In this document: positions 46,327 to 56,009 of the stretch, piece after piece
Numbering within the stretch: the stretch's first letter is position 1
Layout: the number at the start of each line of letters is the position of its first letter
Source of the DNA: Leptospira soteropolitanensis
Lineage (GTDB): Bacteria; Spirochaetota; Leptospiria; Leptospirales; Leptospiraceae
Direction of reading: 5' to 3'
Assembly: GCF_026151655.1 (NCBI RefSeq)
Contig: NZ_JAMQPN010000001.1
Span: 620,001-684,000 of the forward strand
DNA length: 64,000 nt
Notes under the pieces: model-generated
Databases searched by the model: none
What the model was told of the DNA's origin: nothing
Seen by the model: only the letters and a program-made list of their open reading frames with translations
Position numbers and translations under genes: made by a program

Positions 46327-47100
46327 ATGAACACTGTCACACTCCAAACCCATCACAGTTATGTAGCATTAATCGAACTCAATCGACCTGAGGCAAAAAA
46401 TGCCATTTCCATCCAACTACTTTCGGAACTACAAGAAAAGATTAAGGAAATAAATAAGAGTAAGGTTCGGGCGGTTGTTATCACAGGAATTGGGGATTCC
46501 TTCTGTTCTGGTGCAGATCTAAAAGAGAGAAAATCCATGTCAGAATTGCAGGTAAAACAATTTTTAAAGAATATCAATCTGTGTTTTTCGGACCTGGCAA
46601 ACCTTTCGATTCCCACCATTGCTGCAATCAATGGATTTGCTTTTGGTGGAGGTTTAGAACTAGCTTTATCATGTGATATTCGTTATGCGAGCGAATCAGC
46701 GCTAATGGGACTCACTGAAACTAAATTAGGAATTATTCCTGGTGCCGGTGGCACACAGAGATTATCTCGAATTGTTGGTGAATCTACTGCTTTGGAATGG
46801 ATATTTTCTGGAAAAAAGCTAAGTGGAAAAGAAGCGATGTCCCGAGGTTTGGTATCTCAAGTATTGAGTCCGGATTCTTTAAAGGAATCTTCTCTTGCCT
46901 TAGCACGGGAGATATCAGAATCTGCACCTATTGCTGTTTCTGCTGCAAAAAAAGCGGTTCGTCGTGGATTGGAATTACCTATGGAATCGGCATTGGAGTG
47001 GGAGAGGCTCTGTTATTTTGAAACGATCGGTACAAAAGACCGAATGGAAGCCTTACAAGCATTTGCTGAAAAAAGAAAACCTGATTTTAAGGGAGAATGA
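46327..47100 (+). CDS. Enoyl-CoA hydratase/isomerase family protein
   Basis: The 257-residue crotonase-fold protein has SFCSGADLKE (oxyanion loop), FAFGGGLELALSCDIR with the first catalytic-type Glu, and LTETKLGIIPGAGGTQR with the second Glu, as in true enoyl-CoA hydratases. It likely hydrates trans-2-enoyl-CoA in fatty acid beta-oxidation, a key carbon source pathway in leptospires. GGAGG lies about 6 bases before ATG 46327. The dcd gene follows after 3 bases, although their functions are unrelated. Confidence 0.9.
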   Translation: MNTVTLQTHHSYVALIELNRPEAKNAISIQLLSELQEKIKEINKSKVRAVVITGIGDSFCSGADLKERKSMSELQVKQFLKNINLCFSDLANLSIPTIAAINGFAFGGGLELALSCDIRYASESALMGLTETKLGIIPGAGGTQRLSRIVGESTALEWIFSGKKLSGKEAMSRGLVSQVLSPDSLKESSLALAREISESAPIAVSAAKKAVRRGLELPMESALEWERLCYFETIGTKDRMEALQAFAEKRKPDFKGE

Positions 47101-47103
47101 TTT

Positions 47104-47628
47104 GTGATTTTAACTGGAAAAGAAATTTTAAAAAGATTGGGAACTGATATCAAAATCGAACCTTATGATGCGAATTTATTAAATCCAAATTCATATAATT
47201 TACGATTGCATGAAGATCTTTTGGTATATTCCGAATTTCCTTTGGATATGAAAAAACCGAACCCAGTGCAAACGTTAAAGATACCAGAAGAAGGTTTACT
47301 TTTGGAACCGGGTAAATTGTATTTGGGACGAACCATCGAGTTTACAGAGACACACAATTTAGTCCCTATGTTGGAAGGTCGTTCTTCCATTGGACGACTT
47401 GGCATGTTTGTGCATATCACAGCAGGATTTGGTGATGTTGGCTTTAAAGGTTTTTGGACTCTTGAAATTCAAGTTACGCATCCACTTCGTGTGTATGCGG
47501 GAGTTCAAATTTGCCAAATTTTTTACCACACAGTAGAAGGGGAAATTAGCGAATACAAATCAGGAAAATACCAAGCAAACCAAGGTATCCAACCATCCTT
47601 ATTGTATAAAGACTTTGAAAAGAAATAG
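47104..47628 (+). CDS. dcd: dCTP deaminase
   Basis: The 174-residue protein starts with GTG at 47104, three bases after the preceding stop. It carries the trimeric dCTP deaminase/dUTPase signatures: MLEGRSSIGRLGMFVH and TAGFGDVGFKGFWTLEIQV, with the catalytic Glu in TLEI. It converts dCTP to dUTP, supplying dUMP for thymidylate. The spelling of these motifs fits a monofunctional deaminase more than a bifunctional one, though this needs alignment. A G+C-rich hairpin follows. Confidence 0.94.
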   Translation: MILTGKEILKRLGTDIKIEPYDANLLNPNSYNLRLHEDLLVYSEFPLDMKKPNPVQTLKIPEEGLLLEPGKLYLGRTIEFTETHNLVPMLEGRSSIGRLGMFVHITAGFGDVGFKGFWTLEIQVTHPLRVYAGVQICQIFYHTVEGEISEYKSGKYQANQGIQPSLLYKDFEKK

Positions 47629-47661
47629 AGTGAATAAATTTTTAGAATTTCTCTAAAGTGA

Positions 47662-47687
47662 ACCTGCCTTCCGAAGGGTTGGCAGGT
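47662..47687. terminator. Hairpin between convergent dcd and DUF2147 genes
   Basis: ACCTGCC (47662-47668) and GGCAGGT (47681-47687) are a perfect 7-bp, G+C-rich inverted repeat with a 12-base loop. It lies 33 bases past the dcd stop and 15 bases past the end of the convergent gene. No long T-run follows, so termination efficiency is uncertain. Confidence 0.5.
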
Positions 47688-47702
47688 GTATCATGATTCC
47701 AA

Positions 47703-48227
47703 TTATTTTTTAGCTTTAAATGTGCAGTCCCAACGCGGATCGTCTAGGTTGATTCCACTGAGTTTTACCCAGTTGTTCGTTTTTCCAATGAAGGTGATAG
47801 AACAAAGTGTTCCTTTTAGGTCCAATCGATTTCCACCTTCTAGTGATGTAAATTTTCCACAGTAGGTTTTTCCATCGCGAGGATTATAAATCTTACCATT
47901 TTTATAAACACCTTCGCCTACATAATCAAATCCTGTAATAAAAACCATTCCAAGATTCGGACGATTCCGTAATTTTGGATCTTCGTTATTATGATCTAGG
48001 TAAGGAGTCCCTGGAACACCTTTGTCTTTTTCTTTTTCTGGGTAAGCATTGTCTTTGATACAAACTGTTTTACCGCAGTATTTATCACCACATTTGAAAA
48101 TTTCGATAACTGAGTCTTTTTCAGGTGGCAGATATCGTCCTAAAGCAACGTCAGCCTCTTGAGCAAGAAGAGAAGTTCCTGCAAAGAGGATAGCCGTCCA
48201 TACACTTAAAACAAGTTTTTGATTCAT
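47703..48227 (-). CDS. Exported DUF2147 protein
   Basis: The 174-residue protein has a signal peptide (about 1-22, cut after LLAQ). The mature part matches DUF2147: LGRYLPPEKDSVIEIFKCG, YLDHNNEDPKLRNRPNLGMVFITGF, NGKIYNPRDGKTYCGKFT and LKGTLCSITFIGKTNNWVKL. The fold is a small beta barrel, exported; the role is unknown, although the family is linked to metabolism and envelope in several bacteria. ATG 48227 is preceded by AAGGATCC. Four conserved Cys may form disulfides. Confidence 0.85.
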   Translation of the reverse strand: MNQKLVLSVWTAILFAGTSLLAQEADVALGRYLPPEKDSVIEIFKCGDKYCGKTVCIKDNAYPEKEKDKGVPGTPYLDHNNEDPKLRNRPNLGMVFITGFDYVGEGVYKNGKIYNPRDGKTYCGKFTSLEGGNRLDLKGTLCSITFIGKTNNWVKLSGINLDDPRWDCTFKAKK

Positions 48228-48366
48228 AAGGATCCTTATTCTTTAAAATTGGATTCGCTTATTCTGACAGAAATTTTATCTCTGGCAAGCTGGTTTTTGA
48301 AAAATCAGAGCCACAAATTAGGAAAATAGTATATAGAAACGAAGCAGTTTAAAAAATAAAATTATT

Positions 48367-49803
48367 ATGTTTCATTTTAAGTCAAATGATTCCACTAGGG
48401 AATTTTTAATACAAAACCGCAAATCGATCCGAGAACATATCATTCGAAACACTTCCATTGAAAAAACAAATCATACTGAAGTTGAAGAATTTTTAGAATT
48501 ACAAAAAAAATTAAGAAGTTTAATTACGGCTTCAGCAGATGAAATCGCAGTTTCCATCCTTGGTTCTTCTACTAACCTAAAAAATATTGAGAACTTACAA
48601 TCGGAATTTGTATCTGGCCTTTCTCATTTCAGTGATATTTCTGCAAATTTAGCAAGCAGTGCAGAAGAGCTCGATGCCGTCATTCATTCAGTATCTTTTC
48701 AAATTACAGAAACATTAAAAACTTTTGATGCCACTGGTCAAAGAAACATTGAATTAGTAAAAAGCTTAGAAAATACAGCTAAAGAAATTGAAACAATCGC
48801 TAAACAATCGTTATGGGTTAAAGTTGAAAACCAAAAAAACGAAGTAGAGATCCAACTTTTATACAATGATTTGCAAAAGATCAATGAAAACATTCAGTTA
48901 GTAAAAGAAATCTCTGATCGAACTAATTTACTTGCACTAAATGCTTCTATTGAAGCTGCAAGAGCTGGTGAAGAAGGACGAGGATTTTCTGTTGTAGCTG
49001 ATGGTGTTTCGAAATTAGCTGAAAACACAAAAGTGGCAGTAAAGACAATTCAAGAATCTGCTCAACATATCAGATCTCGATTCTTAGAATTCCAAGAAAA
49101 TTCAAAAACCAGAACTTCAGTACTGATTGAGATTATTGAAAAGATACAAGCCATTGAATCTTCTGTTGTTTCCAATCGTAAGGAATCGAATGCAAATTTA
49201 AGTGAAATCCAAGTTTTGATTACACAATTTCATGATTTAGAATTGAAACTGCGAGAAGTGGGTATTGCGTCTCAGAATATTGCTAACGATTCAACTAGTA
49301 TTTCGAATCAAGTGAACATACTTTCTGATCATAGTGTCCAAACTAAAACAGATTTTGAAGCAATATTTAATAAAATTGAAAATACAGTAAAACTCATCAC
49401 AAACCAAAATTCAGTTTGGTTGTTAGAGTTTATTTTTCAAAGAAGATTAGATCATATTCATTGGGTTCAAGCAGTAGACCAAGCCATATCAAGTGGAAAT
49501 GTAAATTTATTTCCTCAATTAGATCATACTTTGTGTAAAATGGGTTTGTGGTATTACCAAAGTTCTGTTTTGGATTCTAAACAGAAAGCAATCCACGACC
49601 AATTAGAAATCCCGCATAGTGAATTACATCGATGTGCCATTCGAATCAAAGAAGCAATCATTCAGAATGACAAAGAAAAAATTACTTCTGAAAGATCTAA
49701 ATTACAGGGATTTTTTCAAGAACTAGGAAAGATATTTGATAGTTATATCCAATATTTAGAAGCTAAAACGATGGCAGAGCAACAACTAACCTCAATTAAT
49801 TGA
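48367..49803 (+). CDS. Soluble methyl-accepting chemotaxis protein with CZB zinc-sensor domain
   Basis: The 478-residue protein has no membrane helix. The MCP signalling domain has the conserved tip [21 protein letters not shown], with a long coiled coil on each side. The C-terminal ~120 residues form a CZB domain: the zinc ligands appear as His in LDHIHW, Cys in LCKMGLWYY, and His in [11 protein letters not shown] proteins sense cytoplasmic zinc or hypochlorite through the Cys. No chemotaxis genes are adjacent. Its end overlaps the convergent SpoIIE gene by 8 bases. Confidence 0.9.
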   Translation: MFHFKSNDSTREFLIQNRKSIREHIIRNTSIEKTNHTEVEEFLELQKKLRSLITASADEIAVSILGSSTNLKNIENLQSEFVSGLSHFSDISANLASSAEELDAVIHSVSFQITETLKTFDATGQRNIELVKSLENTAKEIETIAKQSLWVKVENQKNEVEIQLLYNDLQKINENIQLVKEISDRTNLLALNASIEAARAGEEGRGFSVVADGVSKLAENTKVAVKTIQESAQHIRSRFLEFQENSKTRTSVLIEIIEKIQAIESSVVSNRKESNANLSEIQVLITQFHDLELKLREVGIASQNIANDSTSISNQVNILSDHSVQTKTDFEAIFNKIENTVKLITNQNSVWLLEFIFQRRLDHIHWVQAVDQAISSGNVNLFPQLDHTLCKMGLWYYQSSVLDSKQKAIHDQLEIPHSELHRCAIRIKEAIIQNDKEKITSERSKLQGFFQELGKIFDSYIQYLEAKTMAEQQLTSIN

Positions 49804-52800
49804 GGCTAGTTGCTTTTTCTAACAACTTGGAAAGTTTTAGAACGTTTTTATTTGTTGGATCGATGGATTGAGCCCGAGTCACATAAGTAACTGCCCGGTC
49901 CACGTTTCCAAGTAATCTGCTAACGTCTGCAAGGTTAATTAAGTTTTGGAAATTTTCTGGGTCGTATTTTAGGGCTTCTTGGGCCGCTTTTAGTGCACTT
50001 TGGTAATTTCCGAGTTTTTTCTCAGACATTGCTAAATAATACCAATACTCTCCAGAACCTTCGTTTTCTTTTAAAAATTCGGTCAGTACTTTTGCTGCGA
50101 TGTCGTATTCTTTCCCTTTATAACTGACAAGGCCTAGAAACTTGTTTAGTTTCTGGTTTGTGGGATCAGCAAGAAAAGCCTTTTTCATAACAGTAATGGC
50201 CCTTTCAATTTCGCCATTTTGGTATAGAACTTTTCCCTCTTCGAAAGCACCAGAAGTAGTAAGAGCCTCGTCCCAATCATCACCAGGTGTGTCGAAAAAA
50301 TCGTCTACAGGCTGCTCAGATAAATCTTCTTTTTCTGGGCTATGGTGAATTGGGGACTTGTCACTTTTGAAAACAACACTCATCATAGAGATGTCATCTG
50401 TGATATCGCCGGCTTTTTTTACGAGTTTTTCGACTTCATAAATATCTCCGTCCGCTTGTTCTACAAATCGTAGAACCATTGTTTCATCTTCGTTAATGGT
50501 TCGGACGTCTTCGTCTGGAGTGAGATCGATATCATCTCGTCCATCGGAACCAAGGATTAATTGGTCACCAGGCAATAATTGGAAAGTTTGTACTTCGAAA
50601 GGATATTCAGAGTCCAAACCCAATTTACGTAATTTTAATTCTTCTTCTATGAAACTAGCTTTTCCATCTCTGTATAGAATGCTGTAAGGGTGTTCGGCAT
50701 TGAAATACCAGATTTTTCCCGTTTCATCATCAATTAGCATGACTGTTGCGGAAATTACCATAGTACCGCTAAAAGATTTGAAAACAGCATTTACTTCTTC
50801 GTAAACATCGGTTAGCCATTCTTCTGGAGTTCGATTTAGAATTCTTTTGTTACCTGCAGAACGTGCCATAATGGAATTCATAACAACTCCCATAACCAAA
50901 GAGCCACCAGCTCCCTGCATGGATTTTCCCATTGCATCACCGTTCATCACCATTGTGTATCGGCGGAAATCATCAGGTTTTCCCAATTTTAGGTTTCCTG
51001 TAATACAAATATCTCCACCAAGATCTCCGGTTTTATTACGGAATTCAAAAGTTTTCTTTTGATGAACAAAGAAATCACAACGGATGTTATCTGATTTGTT
51101 TGCGTTAAAAAATAATGGTTTTGCAAGTAACGAAGTGAGGAAGTAGTCACCGTCTTGTTGAACTTTCAATCGATGGATTTCATCCATTTTTTCTTGAAGT
51201 TCTTTAGTACGTTCTTTTACTTTCTCTTCTAGATTTTCTGCATAATCTTGCAGTTCTCGTCTTGCATCTCGAATGGAAGAAACCATTCCGTTGAATGATT
51301 CTGCCAAGTATCCAATTTCATCGTTTACTTTAATAGGAACTTCTACTTCTAAATTTCCTTGGTTTACTTTTTCAACCCCTGCAAGTAATGCATAAAGCGG
51401 ATTTACAAGAGCTGAACGAAAGAAAAGTGGAAATACAACTAACAATACAAACATTACTATCGCAAGAATGACCAATTCGAGTTTTGCTGATTTGTGCATG
51501 TAAGCACGGTAGTCACGATAGTTAAAACCAACTTCTCTGTTGATTTTGTTTTTCGCATCATAAGTCATATAGGCAATGTAATGTGAAACACCATCTAAAT
51601 CTTTTCTATAATGTCTGGTTAAATCAGGTTTGAAATAGCGGAAAAACTTCAGCATTTCTACACGAAGATCCGCACCTGATATTTCTTTTCCGTCCCATTT
51701 ACAATCGTTTACATGTTTGAGAATTGCGTCGCGGAAGGTGTCTACGTTTTTAACTTTTTCGACGTATTTTACCCCTTCTTCACAAAATTGATCAGGTAGA
51801 ATATCACCAAGTTTGTTCGTGTTGATGAAAGTTCTACGATTGAGTTTTTCAATTAGTTTTGAAACTTCAGCTTTTAATTCTGCACCTTCTGAGTCAGGGT
51901 TTTCATCTAAAAATTGCAAAATCGCATTTTTATAACCTTCAAAGTAATATGGTGTTTTGATTAAACTTGATTTGAGTGAATTTCTGTAATCTGCCTCGGA
52001 AATGTTAACAACTTCGTCATACAAGGCAGTATTATAAAGATCTGCCTGGACAAGAGGTAAATCTAAATTAACGGAAGAAGGTAAGTAGGCTTTTTTTAAA
52101 CTTTGTCCAGAAGCATCAGATTCAATGACAAATAAAATATCTTTAGATCGTTCTCCACCTTCGGCAACACGGAGGGCTTTTTGGATTGCAGTGTTATCAA
52201 AGGAAGCTTCTTTTTCCTGGTCAACCAAGTAACTGAAGGCCTGCATGATGAGTAGGATGGTAACAAAAGAAATTCCTACAATTTTAACCATGAAGGTTGT
52301 TCGTTCACTGCTATTGTTGATAAAAGAAATCGTAATGATAAAGAATGTAAAAGTGAATAATAATACTAGAGCTGTGAGATAGGTGGATCGTTCCATTGCT
52401 CCATCCCGACTCATAACGTTTGTTATATTTGGAACTACTCCGGCAATTAGAGCCGCCATCAACATCACACTAAGCGTTCCTCTTTTTTCTTTTGTCACAT
52501 GGAATAAACGATAACCAGGTAAAACGAGAAAGTTGATAAATGAAAAACCTGCGATGAACAAACTTAGAATTCGACTCGCACCTTCAGAGTTAAAATCCCA
52601 GTGGTGAGCGGTGAAATGGTATTTCCTTTCTCCCTGAGAAACAGTAACTAAAAACCAAAGAACAACAACAATGGCAACAGCATAGAGGCAAATTTGGATT
52701 ATATTGGCAGTTCGTTTATCTTCGTTATCTGGGAATCGGAAAAAAAACTGACCGAAGTGGATAATTCCAAAGATAATAAAGCCCCCGGTGATCCAACGGT

Positions 52801-53023
52801 GATAGGAAGCAATGGGATGATAGTAAAATGCTCCTAATAGGTAACCAAATTGGAATAAACCTAAAAACAAACAAGCTAGTCCCATGTGTTTTGTGGCGAC
52901 GGTTCTATCTTTTAAAGAGAAAAAGAATGTAGTCAAGACCGCAAGGAGGACAGTGACAATTAAACTACCGAATGTGTAATAATTTGTTAGTATGTGGTCT
53001 ACGGATAATATGCTTTCACTCAT
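49796..53023 (-). CDS. Large membrane SpoIIE/PP2C phosphatase with HAMP and TPR domains
   Basis: In this 1075-residue protein, about seven N-terminal helices (1-260) are followed by a ~250-residue sensor region, another membrane helix (about 515-540), a HAMP domain ([17 protein letters not shown]), and a coiled coil. Next comes a SpoIIE phosphatase ([38 protein letters not shown]), and at least four TPRs form the C-terminus ([18 protein letters not shown] onward). It should dephosphorylate a STAS protein in response to an envelope signal. TPRs could recruit partners. It is convergent with the MCP gene. Confidence 0.9.
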   Translation of the reverse strand: MSESILSVDHILTNYYTFGSLIVTVLLAVLTTFFFSLKDRTVATKHMGLACLFLGLFQFGYLLGAFYYHPIASYHRWITGGFIIFGIIHFGQFFFRFPDNEDKRTANIIQICLYAVAIVVVLWFLVTVSQGERKYHFTAHHWDFNSEGASRILSLFIAGFSFINFLVLPGYRLFHVTKEKRGTLSVMLMAALIAGVVPNITNVMSRDGAMERSTYLTALVLLFTFTFFIITISFINNSSERTTFMVKIVGISFVTILLIMQAFSYLVDQEKEASFDNTAIQKALRVAEGGERSKDILFVIESDASGQSLKKAYLPSSVNLDLPLVQADLYNTALYDEVVNISEADYRNSLKSSLIKTPYYFEGYKNAILQFLDENPDSEGAELKAEVSKLIEKLNRRTFINTNKLGDILPDQFCEEGVKYVEKVKNVDTFRDAILKHVNDCKWDGKEISGADLRVEMLKFFRYFKPDLTRHYRKDLDGVSHYIAYMTYDAKNKINREVGFNYRDYRAYMHKSAKLELVILAIVMFVLLVVFPLFFRSALVNPLYALLAGVEKVNQGNLEVEVPIKVNDEIGYLAESFNGMVSSIRDARRELQDYAENLEEKVKERTKELQEKMDEIHRLKVQQDGDYFLTSLLAKPLFFNANKSDNIRCDFFVHQKKTFEFRNKTGDLGGDICITGNLKLGKPDDFRRYTMVMNGDAMGKSMQGAGGSLVMGVVMNSIMARSAGNKRILNRTPEEWLTDVYEEVNAVFKSFSGTMVISATVMLIDDETGKIWYFNAEHPYSILYRDGKASFIEEELKLRKLGLDSEYPFEVQTFQLLPGDQLILGSDGRDDIDLTPDEDVRTINEDETMVLRFVEQADGDIYEVEKLVKKAGDITDDISMMSVVFKSDKSPIHHSPEKEDLSEQPVDDFFDTPGDDWDEALTTSGAFEEGKVLYQNGEIERAITVMKKAFLADPTNQKLNKFLGLVSYKGKEYDIAAKVLTEFLKENEGSGEYWYYLAMSEKKLGNYQSALKAAQEALKYDPENFQNLINLADVSRLLGNVDRAVTYVTRAQSIDPTNKNVLKLSKLLEKATSLN

Positions 53024-53099
53024 AGGGTCTTCTAGTTGCTAATTTAATACGAAATCGTAACAGGCAGAAATGCGAAATCAATTCATTTTCCTACCTTTC

Positions 53100-53130
53100 C
53101 GGGCAAATCAGTGCAACAACTGATTGCCCG
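53100..53130 (-). terminator. Stable hairpin downstream of rlpA
   Basis: CGGGCAAATCAGT (53100-53112) pairs with ACTGATTGCCCG (53119-53130) around GCAACA, with one bulged A. The 12-pair stem is G+C-rich. It lies 17 bases past the rlpA stop on the - strand and before the SpoIIE gene. No U-run follows on the transcript, so it may stop transcription weakly or protect the 3' end. Confidence 0.55.
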
Positions 53131-53146
53131 AAGGGAAGGGGTAAAA

Positions 53147-54037
53147 TTAACGAGTGGCGATAAAACAATCAATCCCATCGTATTTCAATTTTGATTTGAG
53201 AGATTCTGCTTTTGCACGGTCAACAAAATCCCCAACTTGAACTACGAATTTTCCATCTCTAGGCGTTACAAACACGGATTGGTTGTATTCTGATTTCATG
53301 CTTTCTTGGTATTTCAATGCTCTTTCTTTTTCCTGAAACACACCCACTTGCACAGTAAATCCTTTTCCTGCGGCCACAGGTTTGGTAACTCCTGGTTTCA
53401 CTGGAGTCAATTTTTCAGGTTTTGCTGGGGCATCATCGAGAAGGTCTGCATCATCTAAGTCATCGGCAAGATCATCTTCCCCTTTTTTAAGGACTTTGAT
53501 TCCTACTTTGGTGACACCTTTATCTTTGAATTCAAGGATCTCAGCTGTTTTTTCAGATACATCCACAATTCTTTCATCAACGAAAGGCCCACGATCATTG
53601 ATTCGAACCACCGCTTCTTTGTTATTATCTAAATTTTGGATTCGGATCACACTTCCAATGGGGAGTGTTCTGTGAGCACCTGTCATTTTCATTCGATCAA
53701 AAGGTTCGCCACTGGCAGTAGGACGACCTTGGAATTTTTGCCCATACCAAGATGACAAACCGACTTCATCAAATGATTCTGTTGGTTTTTTGGTTGGGAT
53801 TGCTGCCGTTGTTGCAACTGGTGTAACTGCCTTTCCATTGGAATCTAAATCGTCAATGATCGAACGTGCCACTGGATCTTCCGATTTGGTATTACTTGTT
53901 GGTTTGGACTTTCCTGAAGAACGTTCGAAAAATATATCTTCGGGATCTCCGGAAGCACTATAATCTCTTCGGGTGGCATCTGCAGAACTGCAAGAAACCA
54001 ACGACAATACTATGGATATAAGTATGAGTCTTTGCAT
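53147..54037 (-). CDS. rlpA: RlpA-family septal ring lytic transglycosylase lipoprotein
   Basis: ATG 54037 (296 residues) has GGAAGGGGAAAG just upstream and starts the signal peptide; a 43-codon-longer reading overlaps a divergent gene start. The lipobox is SLVSC. The central DPBB domain (about 110-205) has the RlpA pattern GLSSWYGQKFQGRPTASGEPF and VVRINDRGPFVDERIVDVS. The C-terminus is a SPOR domain (GKGFTVQVGVFQEKERALKY) that binds denuded peptidoglycan. It cleaves naked glycan strands during daughter-cell separation. Confidence 0.92.
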   Translation of the reverse strand: MQRLILISIVLSLVSCSSADATRRDYSASGDPEDIFFERSSGKSKPTSNTKSEDPVARSIIDDLDSNGKAVTPVATTAAIPTKKPTESFDEVGLSSWYGQKFQGRPTASGEPFDRMKMTGAHRTLPIGSVIRIQNLDNNKEAVVRINDRGPFVDERIVDVSEKTAEILEFKDKGVTKVGIKVLKKGEDDLADDLDDADLLDDAPAKPEKLTPVKPGVTKPVAAGKGFTVQVGVFQEKERALKYQESMKSEYNQSVFVTPRDGKFVVQVGDFVDRAKAESLKSKLKYDGIDCFIATR

Positions 54038-54120
54038 AACTTTCCCCTTCCTCTGGACTCTTGTGAGTACCTTTCGGAATGTTTTTCCGTTCTCGTGACA
54101 ATTTTTCTCGAGGGAGATTG

Positions 54121-54139
54121 GTTTCTGAAACGATAATCG
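54121..54139. promoter_or_regulatory. Overlapping palindromes upstream of the TPR gene
   Basis: GTTTCTGAAAC (54121-54131, 5-bp arms around T) and CGATAATCG (54131-54139, 4-bp arms around A) share one base and end 6 bases before the TPR gene start at 54146. They lie in the divergent region between the TPR gene and rlpA. The position would suit a repressor operator or translational control element. They are short enough to arise by chance. Confidence 0.25.
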
Positions 54140-54145
54140 GTCTGT

Positions 54146-55051
54146 ATGGCACAAGAAATCCAAACTCTATTTAATGAGGCGGTCCGTTTGGAAAGAAACG
54201 GAGACTGGGATCGTGCCGAAACACAGTACAAACTTCTCCTTGAAAAAGATCCCAATTTTCATTTAGCATTACAGAATTTAGGTGTGATTTACGCCAAACA
54301 AGGAAAACATGCAGAAGCCATTCCTTTGTTCTCCAAAGCATACAAATTACATGCCAATGTTAAAAACAGTTATAATTTAGCGGTGTCTCTTTACAAACAT
54401 GAAGAAACCGAAAAAGCCATTAGTTTTTTAAAACAAACTCTTACATTTGAAAAGAAGTTTATATCGGCGCATCTATTACTCGCGCAGGCATATCAGAAAT
54501 TAGGCAACGATGAAAAAACCGAAGTATATCTCAATAATGTAATTAAAATCGAACCAGATCATAAATCAGCTTTAGGAGGGCTCGCCATGTTTTATTACGA
54601 AAGGAATCGTTTTCCAGAAAGTTTAAAAATGATTGAACGTTATTTGATTCTGTATCCAGGCAATGCTCAGTTAAAAATCATCCAATCAGAGATCCTTGCC
54701 AAACAAGGTAATTATAAAGCCTCTGCCACTTTGCTTTCTACTATGGTAAAAGAGGATGTCGGTTTTACTAATTTTAACGAAAGTTTGCAAGCGGCTTGGA
54801 AAGAAGAAGATGAAGTGGTTCATGAAAGTTTGGTTCGGATCCAATCCAAAGCCAAAAAAAAATTAAAAGAGTTTCAGACAAAATTAGAACTCTCCAAAGA
54901 AAACCCAGAAGAGTTTTCGCCTCCCGACGCACAGGAAGCTTTGGATTTAAGTTTGTTATATCTTTTCAATGGGAATCCTGAAAAAGCGATGCAATATTTG
55001 GTATTTGCTCAAAAGATGAAGGAAAAGACAAATCCTGACGGGCCATCTTAG
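54146..55051 (+). CDS. TPR-repeat protein
   Basis: The 301-residue soluble protein is built of TPR repeats. At least five 34-residue units are readable between residues 3 and 190 (for example NGDWDRAETQYKLLLEKDPN, then AEAIPLFSKAYKLHAN). A helical C-terminal segment follows. It most likely serves as a scaffold. It is followed after 1 base by a second gene, encoding an apparently related TPR-like lipoprotein. Confidence 0.8.
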   Translation: MAQEIQTLFNEAVRLERNGDWDRAETQYKLLLEKDPNFHLALQNLGVIYAKQGKHAEAIPLFSKAYKLHANVKNSYNLAVSLYKHEETEKAISFLKQTLTFEKKFISAHLLLAQAYQKLGNDEKTEVYLNNVIKIEPDHKSALGGLAMFYYERNRFPESLKMIERYLILYPGNAQLKIIQSEILAKQGNYKASATLLSTMVKEDVGFTNFNESLQAAWKEEDEVVHESLVRIQSKAKKKLKEFQTKLELSKENPEEFSPPDAQEALDLSLLYLFNGNPEKAMQYLVFAQKMKEKTNPDGPS

Positions 55052-55052
55052 A

Positions 55053-55976
55053 TTGAAATTTCGTATTTTAAATATTCTATATTTTTCTTTTATCCTCTTC
55101 CAATTGGGTTGTAGGTATCCCATTGCCAAACAAGATGAATTGGAATCCGATTCTTTGTTTTTGGAGATCACGGGATCTCCTGCGACTGATTGTAATGCTG
55201 AAGGGATTAAACTTTCGAAAGCCATTCAATTAGACCAAGCTGAAGTTGTTTGGGACAAATGCATTCAAACCAATCCGAATGAAGTGGCCGTTCATTTAAA
55301 CCGACTCCGTTTCTATTTTTTATTGGATGAATATGAGTTATTCAAACAAAAAGTTTCGAAAGAAGCACCTTCTCGATCATCCGTTACTTATACAACTGTC
55401 CTTAAAGAATTAGAAGTACGTTTGCGAAATGAAGAACGTGTGATTCTTCTGGATGCTTTATCCCGAGTGAAAGGTTGGGAATTATTTGCTTATGAAGAGT
55501 TGGCTAATTATTACTTACAAACAGGTAACTTTGCTTATGCGGAAGGTTATTTTAATCAAATTTTAGAAGTGGTTCCTTTTCACGAAAATGCTCTGTATGG
55601 AATGGCAGAGATTCAAGTGCAAAAATCCAACTGGTACAGTTTACTTGATTATGCAAAATCATTGGAAGTTGCCGCCAAAAAAAATAAGGAATTCCATTTT
55701 TATTTTTTAAAAGCAAATTATGAATTAGGGCGTTACGAAGAAGCTTTAAAATGGGCAGAATCTGCCCCTTCAACTGAAAAATCACAAATTAGTTTTTTAG
55801 AAATTTGGCGAGATACTTTACTAGTTTTAAAAGATTATCCTCGTTGGGATCATCTTTTGCCTTACTACCGTAAGGCGGTCGAAAATGGATACGCAGTTCC
55901 TGAGTCTGCTTTTTTTCCTACGTTATCCAAAGAAGGTAAGGATGTTCGCAAAGCCTCTCGTTCAGGAAGAAGCTAA
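55053..55976 (+). CDS. TPR-like lipoprotein
   Basis: The 307-residue protein starts with TTG at 55053, one base after the preceding stop. It has a signal peptide with lipobox LFQLGCRY (Cys about residue 22). The mature part has TPR-like helix pairs (LANYYLQTGNFAYAEGYFNQIL, FLKANYELGRYEEALKWAES). It is probably anchored to the periplasmic face of a membrane, working with the cytoplasmic TPR protein encoded upstream or with another envelope assembly. Confidence 0.72.
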   Translation: MKFRILNILYFSFILFQLGCRYPIAKQDELESDSLFLEITGSPATDCNAEGIKLSKAIQLDQAEVVWDKCIQTNPNEVAVHLNRLRFYFLLDEYELFKQKVSKEAPSRSSVTYTTVLKELEVRLRNEERVILLDALSRVKGWELFAYEELANYYLQTGNFAYAEGYFNQILEVVPFHENALYGMAEIQVQKSNWYSLLDYAKSLEVAAKKNKEFHFYFLKANYELGRYEEALKWAESAPSTEKSQISFLEIWRDTLLVLKDYPRWDHLLPYYRKAVENGYAVPESAFFPTLSKEGKDVRKASRSGRS

Positions 55977-56009
55977 TTAAAATTTTTCCTGTAAAATAAA
56001 CTTTAAACC

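Noticed and set aside
48241..48366. Sigma54 promoter (GG-N10-GC) upstream of the MCP gene
   Set aside because: A TGGCA stretch at about 48285 is not followed by GC at the required distance, so no -24/-12 pair exists.
50142..51062. Several 60-70-codon + strand frames opposite the SpoIIE/TPR phosphatase
   Set aside because: They lie wholly opposite a well-supported gene, and their serine-rich composition is the usual mirror of such coding sequence.
54038..54163. Longer rlpA reading frame
   Set aside because: It would overlap the start of the divergent TPR gene; the signal peptide and a strong ribosome site point to ATG 54037.
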